DNA of 21,735 nt from an uncultured Clostridium sp. (GTDB lineage Bacteria; Bacillota; Clostridia; TANB77; CAG-508), in NCBI GenBank assembly GCA_946496115.1, contig CAMMFK010000016.1, positions 1 through 21,735 of the forward strand, read 5' to 3'. The position numbers and the translations under genes are program-made. Below, piece by piece: positions 14,768-21,666 of this stretch. The notes under the pieces were generated by a model. The model saw only the letters and a list, made by a program, of their open reading frames with translations. It had not been told where the DNA came from and did not search any database. Each line of letters opens with the position of its first letter. The stretch's first letter is position 1.

Positions 14768-15508
14768 TTAAATTTTAAAAATGGTTAACCCATAAACAAG
14801 TATTACAATTAAAGGTCCCATAAATGCTCCGAATACAACTTCTCCAAAATTACGAGTATCATTCAATCTGTTTCCTGCAACTAATATAGATAATGCTAAA
14901 CTTAAGCAAAATACAACTGGGTCTTGTGTGTTAAGCCATATAGCTGTTAATATTGCAAATGCCAGAGCCGTTTGTCCACTTGGTACAAAATTGTATTTAG
15001 GATTTTTTTGTTTTCTATAACTAGATGCAGCTTTTACTGCAATTATTCCAATAACAGTTAATATTATTGCTACAAATGCCATGTGAGTAGGCGAAGAAAT
15101 CATTTGACTAAATACACTTTGTCCTAAATGTGCAAGTTCTGTCTCTCTAAAAAACAGAAAATATGCAACTACTATATCATTGCAAGCAGCTAAAACAACT
15201 GCTCCTGCAGCAACATCTTTTGCTATTTTTGCTTTTGGGTGATATACATCTACATATAAATCTACTACCGTTTCTATGGCTGTATTTATCATTTCAGCAA
15301 ATATTACAAAAAACACTGCAAAAGTTAAACATAAAAATTCAGCTGTTGTAAAATTATAAAATAAGCTTAGTATCATTACTATTACACCTATAATAAGCTG
15401 TTTTTTTATGTTACTTTGTGTTGTTGCCGAATATACTATTCCATTAACTGCATTATTACAGGCTTCTATAAAATTATGATTATAGAGCCTTTCATCTTTT
15501 TTCTTCAT
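14768..15508 (-). CDS. Undecaprenol/diacylglycerol kinase fused to a degenerate PAP2-like domain
   Basis: 246 residues. Residues 1-125 are a DgkA-type kinase: a short amphipathic N-terminus, three hydrophobic helices, and the metal/ATP motif with E72, N75 and E79 (AEMINTAIETVVDLY). In Firmicutes this enzyme phosphorylates undecaprenol or diacylglycerol in the membrane. Residues 140-246 resemble a PAP2 (lipid phosphatase) membrane domain. Its motif PSGH reads PSGQ (Q179), and the SRxxxxxH motif reads NRLNDTRN (N213, N220), so both catalytic His are missing. The second half is therefore probably not an active phosphatase. GGAG precedes the ATG. The position between ybeY and era is that of dgkA in Bacillus. 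Confidence 0.85.
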   Translation of the reverse strand: MKKKDERLYNHNFIEACNNAVNGIVYSATTQSNIKKQLIIGVIVMILSLFYNFTTAEFLCLTFAVFFVIFAEMINTAIETVVDLYVDVYHPKAKIAKDVAAGAVVLAACNDIVVAYFLFFRETELAHLGQSVFSQMISSPTHMAFVAIILTVIGIIAVKAASSYRKQKNPKYNFVPSGQTALAFAILTAIWLNTQDPVVFCLSLALSILVAGNRLNDTRNFGEVVFGAFMGPLIVILVYGLTIFKI

Positions 15509-15538
15509 ACATTATCTCCATTACAATTCATATCTTGT

Positions 15539-15594
15539 GTTTCAATATACGTTTTTCCGCAGGTCGCTAAAAGCTTCAAAACGTATATTGAAAC
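15539..15594. repeat. Palindromic element, copy a (short form)
   Basis: Perfect 17-bp arms, GTTTCAATATACGTTTT at 15539-15555 and its complement at 15578-15594, enclose a 22-nt GC-rich loop. Its reverse complement holds GAAGCTTTTAGCGACCTGCGG. It shares TTTCAATATA and AGCGACCYGCG with the longer copy at 18860-18979, so it looks like an internally shortened member. Lies between ybeY and the kinase fusion. Confidence 0.75.
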
Positions 15595-15605
15595 TAATTT
15601 ATGCT

Positions 15606-16085
15606 TTAGTCTCTAGTAATGCCAAGTTTATTTAAAACTGCATCTTCTTTTTCACGCATTTCTTTTTTGTCATTTTCCTCCATGTGATCATATCCCATTA
15701 AGTGATAAAAACCATGAACAATCATATACGCAAATTCTCTTTCAAAGCTATGTCCATACTCTACTGCCTGTTCTTTTACTTTGGGTATAGATATAATTAG
15801 GTCTCCTAAAACATCTTCTACTTCATAGCCATTTTTTAGCATATATTCAATTTCCTGTTTTTCAAACATAGGAAATGATAGTACATCTGTTGGTTTATCT
15901 ATATTCCTATATTTTTTGTTTGCTTCTTGAATTACCCCAGGCACAGTTAAAGTTATACTAATGTATAACTTTAACTTATCTAACCCTTCGGTTTTAAAAC
16001 ATTCATTAATAACTTTATTTATAATTTTATCATATTCTTTATTGGATTCAATGCCATCATACTGTATTTCAGCTAGCTGCACCAT
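15606..16085 (-). CDS. ybeY: Endoribonuclease YbeY (16S rRNA maturation factor)
   Basis: 159 residues. The zinc motif HGFYHLMGYDH supplies H124, H128 and H134, diagnostic of YbeY. DKPTDVLSFPM and VLGDLIISIP are also conserved. It acts in 16S rRNA 3' end processing and ribosome quality control. AAAGGA precedes the ATG, which lies inside the last codons of the upstream gene (17-bp overlap), so the two are translationally close. In Bacillus the preceding genes would be phoH and the 7TM-HD protein; here it is the unknown 406-residue protein. Confidence 0.95.
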   Translation of the reverse strand: MVQLAEIQYDGIESNKEYDKIINKVINECFKTEGLDKLKLYISITLTVPGVIQEANKKYRNIDKPTDVLSFPMFEKQEIEYMLKNGYEVEDVLGDLIISIPKVKEQAVEYGHSFEREFAYMIVHGFYHLMGYDHMEENDKKEMREKEDAVLNKLGITRD

Positions 16086-17289
16086 CTTGTATTTCCTTTC
16101 TTATTCTTCTATCTTGCACTAATTCATATTTTCCTGTCCTGCAAGTATTTTTAGCTACTCTCATATCTCCCAAATTAACAAGTCTATTTCTGTAGAATTG
16201 TAAAATTCTGAAATATTTATCATTGTATTTTTCTAGTTTTTTCATATCTTCTCTAACATATAAAATTTGTTTTTTAATATCATAATCTTTAAGACCTTTT
16301 TCTCTAGAAGCATCCAAAGCTTTGCATTTATCTGCAAAAGCAAGATACTGATTTTTTTCTTCTGGCTTGTCCCAATAAATTTTAACAGCTAAAAGCTTAT
16401 TATTATATTGTTCAAATAATCTTAGTAATAATTGATAAGCATTTTCTCTTTTTCTAGGTATTTTTGTGTCTACAATTAGATTTCTTGCATCTTTCATAAG
16501 TTTTACATAACACTTTTCTGCTGTAACTAGAGGTATACTGTGTACAAATAGTTTCCTACTAATTCCTAGTAAAATCATTCTTTTGTCTAATATATCTACT
16601 TGATCAAGTTTACCAACTTCATAAGTTTCAAATAAACTACATTGCTTAATAAGTTCAACATCTGTTAATTTTCTAAGAGGAAGTATATTTGTAATATAAT
16701 CTTCCAAAGTGTCAAATAACTTATCATAAACTTCATCTTTTTGTGCTTCTGTAAGTTTTTCAGTTAATTTCATTGAATAATGTTTCAATAAACGTTTAAA
16801 AATATGCTCCATTTCATACATGTAAAAATCTTCATATGAATGTGTTAGCTTTTGCTTCTTAGTTTCCAAAACATTATTATAATCTAATTCTAATAAATAT
16901 TTTTGTTTTCTTAGCTTATATTCAAGTTCATCAGTGTCTTTTAATCTAATAACATTATAATATTTAGACAATGCATCCTTTTCAAAATCACTTGCAGTAT
17001 CTGTTCTAACTCTTTTATAAATTGTGTCAATTACTAATTGATCAATAGCATCCATGTATAATGAATATGCTTCTTCAAACTTTTGATTTAAAGATTCTTT
17101 TTTGTTGTCATCTTTACATTCATTTGCTTGATAATAGCTCTTTAATACCGCTGTTCTTTTAATGCTAATTAATAAATTATTTATTCCTGTTTTTGTAGGT
17201 GTTAATAATTTTGTAAACGTACTACTTAATTTTGAAAAGAATGTCTTTTTTGTATCATAAACTCTTAAACTTTTTTCTCTAGCTTCCAT
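16069..17289 (-). CDS. Charged helical protein of about 406 residues, unknown, in place of phoH
   Basis: Start taken at the ATG 17287-17289, which has AAAGGTGG five bases upstream (a GTG three codons earlier overlaps that site). Not recognised. It is rich in Lys, Glu, Leu and Tyr, with long predicted helices and no membrane segment, signal peptide or Cys motif. Segments such as RKRENAYQLLLRLFEQYNN and VREDMKKLEKYNDKYFRILQF suggest a helical bundle or coiled coil. It begins 12 bp after yqfD and overlaps ybeY by 17 bp, so it is in the operon. In related genomes this place holds phoH (P-loop ATPase); no Walker motif is visible here, so it is not a diverged phoH. A sporulation or ribosome-linked role is only a guess from its neighbours. 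Confidence 0.85.
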   Translation of the reverse strand: MEAREKSLRVYDTKKTFFSKLSSTFTKLLTPTKTGINNLLISIKRTAVLKSYYQANECKDDNKKESLNQKFEEAYSLYMDAIDQLVIDTIYKRVRTDTASDFEKDALSKYYNVIRLKDTDELEYKLRKQKYLLELDYNNVLETKKQKLTHSYEDFYMYEMEHIFKRLLKHYSMKLTEKLTEAQKDEVYDKLFDTLEDYITNILPLRKLTDVELIKQCSLFETYEVGKLDQVDILDKRMILLGISRKLFVHSIPLVTAEKCYVKLMKDARNLIVDTKIPRKRENAYQLLLRLFEQYNNKLLAVKIYWDKPEEKNQYLAFADKCKALDASREKGLKDYDIKKQILYVREDMKKLEKYNDKYFRILQFYRNRLVNLGDMRVAKNTCRTGKYELVQDRRIRKEIQDGAAS

Positions 17290-17301
17290 ACATACCACCT
17301 T

Positions 17302-18483
17302 TCAGAATACTATTTTCTCTTTTGTTCCTATATTTTCTGTAACTACATATGTTACTTTTACATCATAAAAACTCCCCATATCTGTTACGGAAACTTGCTT
17401 TTCAGCCGAATCTACATTTGTTATAAGGCTATTTAACTTTTCTTCTGCTCTTTTTGTACCTTCCTCTTTTGCCTGTTCTTCATTATATGTAATCTCTGTA
17501 TTTGTAACCTCATAATTTGTGTATTTTATAATCTCAATTGGTAAATAAAAATTCGAAAATAGTTTTATTTTTTTACTCGTATACATTGTATCATAATTTT
17601 CATATTTTGAAAGGGTTTTATAAAAATTTATTTTAAAATTATTTATTTTAATTGCATATTTATTTTCAAAATTTCCTGTTTTCTCTTTTTTCGTCTCTTT
17701 TTTGTATATTTTTTCGTTTTGCGTATAAGTAACTTTTGCTTTTACTTCACCTTGAGCATTTACATAATACCTATCAGTGTATTTTCCCTCCATGTATCCT
17801 GCAATAATGATATCTCCTTTTTTAACCTCCTGTCCGTTAGTTACCATAATCGTTCCATTTTGAGCTGTGGCTTTCTCTATAATTCCATCTTTACTTGCTA
17901 CTATATTGCAATAATCACTATCATTCACTATTTCTGGCTTTACTTCTGATTCAACTATTTTTACAATTGCATTTGTACCTGTTAGTTCTATTCCAATCCA
18001 AGCAATGTCATCTCTTTTATATCTTATTTGGTTTATTATTTCTTCTGTGTTAACTTTGGATTTTAATGTTCCAACATTTAATCCACCATCATTTAATGCT
18101 TGAATAATTTCATTTCTGTCTATAGTAGTATTTCCATCAATTTCAATATTCCATATAAATCTAGATAAAATATAAATTGAAACTAAAACTAATAATAACA
18201 ACAAAAAAAATATCTTTCTTTTTTTATATTTTTTTAAAACAAAAGGTAATCCATGTTTATTATCTATTTTTATTCTACATCCATGTTTTTTTGCAATCTT
18301 AATAGCTTGTTTAAATTCATCTGCTCCTATATTCATATGCATAATTGTAGATTTTGTTCTTTTCATTCCCCAAAAGAATATACCCTTGCTCATACAAGTA
18401 TTTATAAATCTTTCTATATAGTAACCTTCTACTGTAACATTTAGGTATCCGAATATGTAGTTAAGTAAGATTTTGAGAAACAT
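17302..18483 (-). CDS. yqfD: Sporulation protein YqfD
   Basis: 393 residues from the ATG at 18481-18483, preceded by AAAGGAGG. The frame stays open upstream but that part is a repeat element. An N-terminal domain (FLKILLNYIFGYLNVTVEGYYIERFIN) is followed by a transmembrane helix (about 91-110) and a long extracytoplasmic part with WNIEIDGN, then DIAWIGIELTGTNAIVKIVE and SKDGIIEKATAQNG, all typical of YqfD. In B. subtilis it is made in the mother cell under sigma E and is needed for sporulation. It follows yqfC, as usual, but with an 88-bp gap containing a degenerate palindromic element. Confidence 0.92.
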   Translation of the reverse strand: MFLKILLNYIFGYLNVTVEGYYIERFINTCMSKGIFFWGMKRTKSTIMHMNIGADEFKQAIKIAKKHGCRIKIDNKHGLPFVLKKYKKRKIFFLLLLLVLVSIYILSRFIWNIEIDGNTTIDRNEIIQALNDGGLNVGTLKSKVNTEEIINQIRYKRDDIAWIGIELTGTNAIVKIVESEVKPEIVNDSDYCNIVASKDGIIEKATAQNGTIMVTNGQEVKKGDIIIAGYMEGKYTDRYYVNAQGEVKAKVTYTQNEKIYKKETKKEKTGNFENKYAIKINNFKINFYKTLSKYENYDTMYTSKKIKLFSNFYLPIEIIKYTNYEVTNTEITYNEEQAKEEGTKRAEEKLNSLITNVDSAEKQVSVTDMGSFYDVKVTYVVTENIGTKEKIVF

Positions 18484-18515
18484 AAGTAGACCTCCTTTAA
18501 TTTTCTTGGAATAAA

Positions 18516-18566
18516 TTTCAATATATGTTCTGGAGCTTTTAGCGGAGCGGATTTTATAGAATATTA
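18516..18566. repeat. Palindromic element, copy b (degenerate short form)
   Basis: TTTCAATATATGTTCTGGAGC then TTTTAGCG aligns with the reverse complement of copy a (TTTCAATATACGTTTTGAAGC then TTTTAGCG). The right arm has decayed, so no good stem remains. It lies in the gap between yqfC and yqfD. Confidence 0.55.
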
Positions 18567-18571
18567 GTTGA

Positions 18572-18832
18572 CTACTCATACTTTTCAAAATCTACACTTT
18601 CTATGTTTCCAGTTATAATTAAATCATCCTTTGTCATTTCATTCATCAAAAGTTCAAATCCATTTATATTTATAAGACCTTCTGACATTTTTATTCTTAT
18701 AAAAAAATCTTGATACTCAAGTATTGCTTTATAATTTTCTATTAACATTCTATTAAATCCAAGTATAGTTATCTTGGCTATATCTGAACTAAGTTCTTCT
18801 GGAATATCAAATAATTTATCAAATTTACTCAA
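18572..18832 (-). CDS. yqfC: Sporulation protein YqfC
   Basis: 86 residues, normal for the family. IAKITILGFNRMLIENYKAILEYQD and GLININGFELLMNEMTKDDLIITGNIESVDF match YqfC. It starts at TTG, supported by a strong AAGGAGG five bases upstream. Partner of yqfD in the conserved sporulation pair; cytoplasmic by sequence. No better ATG is available. The sequence upstream is a palindromic element (18860-18979), and I see only a weak candidate for a sigma E promoter next to it. Confidence 0.9.
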   Translation of the reverse strand: MSKFDKLFDIPEELSSDIAKITILGFNRMLIENYKAILEYQDFFIRIKMSEGLININGFELLMNEMTKDDLIITGNIESVDFEKYE

Positions 18833-18859
18833 AATGTCCTCCTTCTAAAATATATACTT

Positions 18860-18979
18860 TGTTCCAATATATTCTCTCTCGTTTCACGGCGCGGGTCGCT
18901 ATTCGCTCCAGCTTGCACGTTGCGCTTAAGCTCCTACGTCGCCTACGCTCACTGAAACGTTCAAGAATACATTGAAACA
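18860..18979. repeat. Palindromic element, copy c (long form)
   Basis: Outer arms of 16 bp (18860-18875 and 18964-18979; two mismatches, both G-U compatible on one strand) and inner arms CGTTTCA/TGAAACG (18880-18886 and 18953-18959) enclose a core much richer in GC than its surroundings. The core shares GCTTAAGYTCCTACGTC and the TTTCACGGC flank with copy d, and AGCGACCYGCG (reverse strand) with copy a. It lies between yqfC and the deacetylase gene. Confidence 0.8.
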
Positions 18980-18984
18980 TAATT

Positions 18985-19818
18985 CTACCTTACAAATTCA
19001 TCTAAACTTTTAAATTCGTAGCCCTGATTTTTGATTTCTTTTATAACTTCGTCTAAAATATTTGCGTTGTCTTTTGAAGTAGCATGAAGAAGCATTATTT
19101 CGCCATTGTGCAAATTATCATAAATCTTAGTTTTTGCATAATCCTCTCGCCCCTGATTATCCTCTACCCAATCATCATAAGCAAACGACCACATAACAGT
19201 TGTATATCCAAGAGTATTTGTATATGCAATACTTGCCTCGCTATATTCGCCTTTTGGAGGTCTCATATATTTCATTTCGTAATTAAACTTTTCATATACA
19301 CTTTGATGTAAACTCATTACTTCTTCCTTTATAGTTTCATTCGTGCAAGAAGGCATACTTTTATGATTAACTGTATGATTTCCAACAATATGCCCTTCGT
19401 CAATCATTCTTTTTACTAAATCTTCGCTTGTTTTTAAGTATTGACCTGTTATAAAAAAAGCAGCTTTTACATCGTTTTCTTTAAGCACATTCAAAATTTG
19501 CTCTGTATATCCTGCCTCATATCCATTATCAAAAGTTAAATATATGTATTTATATTCATCACTTCCCATTGCCATGCCGTTAAACTCATTTATAATTCTT
19601 AAGTTTTCACTGCCTAAATCTGGCTGAGCGTGATCTTTCCCTCTTTTTATTCCCCATTCAATCTTTTTAGTACTAAGAGCACCATTGCTAACATTTATAA
19701 CTTGAAAATTACAACTTATTCCTGCAACAAAAATAATAAAAATTATAAACATAAGTAAAAAAAACACCACTATAATTTTAATTATTGTTTCATTACACCA
19801 AGAACAAAAATTACCCAT
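18985..19818 (-). CDS. PdaA-like polysaccharide deacetylase (spore cortex)
   Basis: 277 residues. An N-terminal membrane anchor (about 12-34) precedes a NodB-type domain. TFDNGYEAGYT (D97), the metal-binding H148 and H152 in GNHTVNH, MRPPKGEYSE (from 185) and LLHATSKDN (H245) follow closely the pattern of B. subtilis PdaA, which removes the N-acetyl group of muramic acid so that the cortex delta-lactam can form. FKSLDEF near the end is also shared. The enzyme would act outside the membrane. GGAGG precedes the ATG and lies in the loop of a small palindrome (19819-19841). A sigma G/F-like promoter is possible just upstream, matching the forespore control of pdaA. Confidence 0.9.
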   Translation of the reverse strand: MGNFCSWCNETIIKIIVVFFLLMFIIFIIFVAGISCNFQVINVSNGALSTKKIEWGIKRGKDHAQPDLGSENLRIINEFNGMAMGSDEYKYIYLTFDNGYEAGYTEQILNVLKENDVKAAFFITGQYLKTSEDLVKRMIDEGHIVGNHTVNHKSMPSCTNETIKEEVMSLHQSVYEKFNYEMKYMRPPKGEYSEASIAYTNTLGYTTVMWSFAYDDWVEDNQGREDYAKTKIYDNLHNGEIMLLHATSKDNANILDEVIKEIKNQGYEFKSLDEFVR

Positions 19819-19837
19819 ATAATTACCTCCATTGTAA

Positions 19838-19865
19838 TTATATGAGCAATTTTCTTTTATATGAA
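19838..19865 (-). promoter_or_regulatory. Possible sigma G/F-type promoter of the deacetylase gene
   Basis: Minus strand TTCATA (19860-19865), 15-base spacer, CATATAA (19838-19844), one or two mismatches from forespore sigma factor consensus. It would give a leader of only about 12 nt. The AT-rich background makes chance matches common. Confidence 0.3.
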
Positions 19866-19866
19866 A

Positions 19867-20373
19867 TTAATTTTCTAATATATATCTTCTAATTGCATCA
19901 GTTTCAATTGTGGATATTTCTGTTTCCAAGCTGTCAAGTTTATAAACAACTGAACTATCTTCAATATTTACTTTTTCTAGTTCTTTAAATAATTTACTTC
20001 GTTGCTTCATTATATCCAAATAATTCGTTTTTTTCAATAAATTATTAAATCTCTTTTCATATTCACTCTCACTATATTTATTTATTATTTTTTTTTCACT
20101 CAGTATAGACTTTTTTACTATTACATATTGCTTTTCTTCTTTTGCAATAACAAAAGCTGCTTGTTCTTCCAATTTTTTCAACCTAACATCCAGTTTATTA
20201 AATTTTTTAATAAGCTCTTTATTTTCTTTCGTATTAACCATTAGTGTAAGGTATTTAATTACTTGATTCTTTTGTTCATATAAACTATTAATTTTTCGAC
20301 TATGTTCCATGTCATTTTTTACACTACTTTTGATATTTTCTAGCTCTTTCAACTCCTTTTGAGTAAGTTTCAT
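19867..20373 (-). CDS. Coiled-coil protein of 168 residues, unknown function
   Basis: Not recognised. Almost entirely helical, with Lys/Glu/Leu repeats (LTQKELKELENIKSSVKND, KKFNKLDVRLKKLEEQ, MKQRSKLFKELEKVNIED), no membrane segment and no cysteine. A strong AAAGGAGGG precedes the ATG. It is divergent from the small XRE regulator gene across 89 bp. A 7-bp inverted repeat, ACCGCCT/AGGCGGT (20390-20396 and 20448-20454), flanks this gap and could be an operator, although its right half also forms the ribosome site of the regulator. Regulation of this gene by the XRE protein is an inference from the layout. Confidence 0.75.
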   Translation of the reverse strand: MKLTQKELKELENIKSSVKNDMEHSRKINSLYEQKNQVIKYLTLMVNTKENKELIKKFNKLDVRLKKLEEQAAFVIAKEEKQYVIVKKSILSEKKIINKYSESEYEKRFNNLLKKTNYLDIMKQRSKLFKELEKVNIEDSSVVYKLDSLETEISTIETDAIRRYILEN

Positions 20374-20462
20374 ATTAGCCCTCCTTTCAACCGCCTGCTC
20401 TTAAAGTTTGTGTATAAAAAGATGATAGAATGCTCAAAATATACAATAGGCGGTGATTTTAA

Positions 20463-20750
20463 ATGAAAAATATTTCTAACAAACGAAAATACAGTAAAGA
20501 TTTAGAAGGAAAACTTAATGCTGTAGGAAAAAACATTAACTTAGTAAGGCTCAACCAAAAGGTTTCAAGGCAAAGGTTATCAGATAAACTAATGCTCAAA
20601 GGTATAGACATATCAACACAATCTATTTATGATATTGAAGTAGGAAAAAGAACAGTATTAGATTATGAATTATGTGCCATTGCAAAAGTTTTAAAAACTT
20701 CTACAGATGAACTTCTGAAAGATTTTAAAATGAAATTAGATAATGATTAG
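20463..20750 (+). CDS. XRE-family helix-turn-helix regulator
   Basis: 95 residues. The HTH of XRE/Cro type spans about residues 20-82: NINLVRLNQKVSRQRLSDKL, then GIDISTQSIYDIEVGKRTVLDYELCAIAKVLKTSTDELL. There is no second domain, so it is a bare DNA-binding protein with a basic N-terminal arm (KNISNKRKYSKDLEG). AGGCGGTGA precedes the ATG. It is divergent from the coiled-coil gene. No obvious terminator follows. It may regulate its neighbour or itself; targets are not known. Confidence 0.88.
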   Translation: MKNISNKRKYSKDLEGKLNAVGKNINLVRLNQKVSRQRLSDKLMLKGIDISTQSIYDIEVGKRTVLDYELCAIAKVLKTSTDELLKDFKMKLDND

Positions 20751-21017
20751 TTTACAGTTTCTTCCAATTTTTTTATTCTTTCTATATTTGGTTTTGTATT
20801 TGACGATTTAGCGTCTATTTTTTTTGTCATTTGTTTTAACCTTACGAAACAAGAAATTATAATGTAATTTATATCAAATTACTTATTTGAAAAAAAGCTG
20901 TATTATGTTTCCATTATTTTACATCATCATTATATTACATATTTTATCAACTGTCAATTGTTTTTTTTTGAATCCTAGACATTTAAATTAAAAACTATAT
21001 TTACTTTTTCTATAATA
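20751..21017. other. Non-coding gap between the XRE gene and rlmH
   Basis: About 270 bases, very AT-rich, without a convincing gene or hairpin. A 27-codon frame on the minus strand (20747-20830) has only a weak ribosome site and overlaps the end of the XRE gene. The rlmH promoter lies at its right edge. Confidence 0.5.
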
Positions 21018-21026
21018 TGCTATAAT
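21011..21026 (+). promoter_or_regulatory. rlmH promoter: tandem TATAAT boxes, second with extended -10
   Basis: Two exact TATAAT boxes (21011-21016 and 21021-21026). The second is preceded by TGC, giving an extended -10, which would explain the weak -35 region. The leader would be about 24 nt, with AAAGAGG before the rlmH start. Confidence 0.6.
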
Positions 21027-21056
21027 ATGTGTAGAAAATTTTATAAAGAGGTAAAA

Positions 21057-21536
21057 ATGTTACATATTAATATAATTTGTGTAGGAAAAATAAAAGAACA
21101 ATATTTAAAAGATGCTTTAAACGAATATAGTAAAAGGCTTTCTAGATTTTGTAATTTAAGTTTTACAGAGTTGCCTGATAAAAAAATACCTGATAAAGCT
21201 AATACTTCACTTGAAGCTCAAGTTATAAATTCTGAAAGCGATGATATTATTTCTCATCTTTCAAGTGATTGCTATAATATTTGCTTAGATTTAAAAGGAA
21301 AGGAATTATCTTCTCCTGAGTTTGCAACTAAGCTAAACAATATTCAGCAAATTAATAGTACAATTAATTTCGTCATTGGTGGCTCACTTGGTTTTAATGA
21401 TAAAGTCAGAAGAAACTGCAAAGAGTCTATTAGTTTTTCAAAAATGACTTTTCCACATCAATTAATAAGAGTTTTTTTGCTTGAGCAAATATATAGAGCT
21501 TTTAAAATTAATAATAATGAGACTTATCATAAATAA
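21057..21536 (+). CDS. rlmH: 23S rRNA (pseudouridine-1915-N3)-methyltransferase RlmH
   Basis: 159 residues from the ATG at 21057-21059, exactly the standard RlmH length. AGAGG lies upstream; an earlier in-frame ATG has no such site. MLHINIICVGKIKEQYLKDA, the SPOUT-fold SAM loop FVIGGSLGF (105-113) and the C-terminal PHQLIRVFLLEQIYRAFKIN ending in YHK are canonical. It methylates pseudouridine 1915 in helix 69 of the large subunit. It has its own promoter. A palindromic element follows 14 bp after the stop and may serve as its 3' end. Confidence 0.97.
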   Translation: MLHINIICVGKIKEQYLKDALNEYSKRLSRFCNLSFTELPDKKIPDKANTSLEAQVINSESDDIISHLSSDCYNICLDLKGKELSSPEFATKLNNIQQINSTINFVIGGSLGFNDKVRRNCKESISFSKMTFPHQLIRVFLLEQIYRAFKINNNETYHK

Positions 21537-21550
21537 TTAATGAAACATTT

Positions 21551-21666
21551 TAGACTGCAATAAATGTTCTTGACATTTCAGCCGAGCGCAAGTGACGTAG
21601 GAACTTAAGCGAAGCGTGCGGCAGTGGTTCTGCCGTGAAATGAGAAAGAATATTTATTGCAGTCTA
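21551..21666. repeat. Palindromic element, copy d (long form)
   Basis: Outer arms of 21 bp (21551-21571 and 21646-21666) match at 20 of 21 positions. Inner arms CATTTCA/TGAAATG (21574-21580 and 21636-21642) follow. The GC-rich core has GACGTAGGAACTTAAGCG, the reverse complement of the copy c core with few changes. The outermost bases differ fully from copy c yet remain paired. It lies directly after rlmH. Confidence 0.8.

Noticed and set aside
18484..18588. In-frame N-terminal extension of YqfD
   Set aside because: The ATG at 18483 has AAAGGAGG and begins the normal YqfD sequence; the upstream part is repeat copy b and overlaps yqfC.
20747..20830. A 27-codon frame on the minus strand, rich in Lys and Asn, with an upstream AAGG
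   Set aside because: Very short, a weak ribosome site, overlap with the end of the XRE gene, and a composition expected by chance in AT-rich DNA.
18860..21666. Elements c and d read as a short CRISPR array or as tRNA/rRNA pieces because of their GC content
   Set aside because: No regular repeat-spacer units, no cloverleaf and no CCA end; they are long palindromes.
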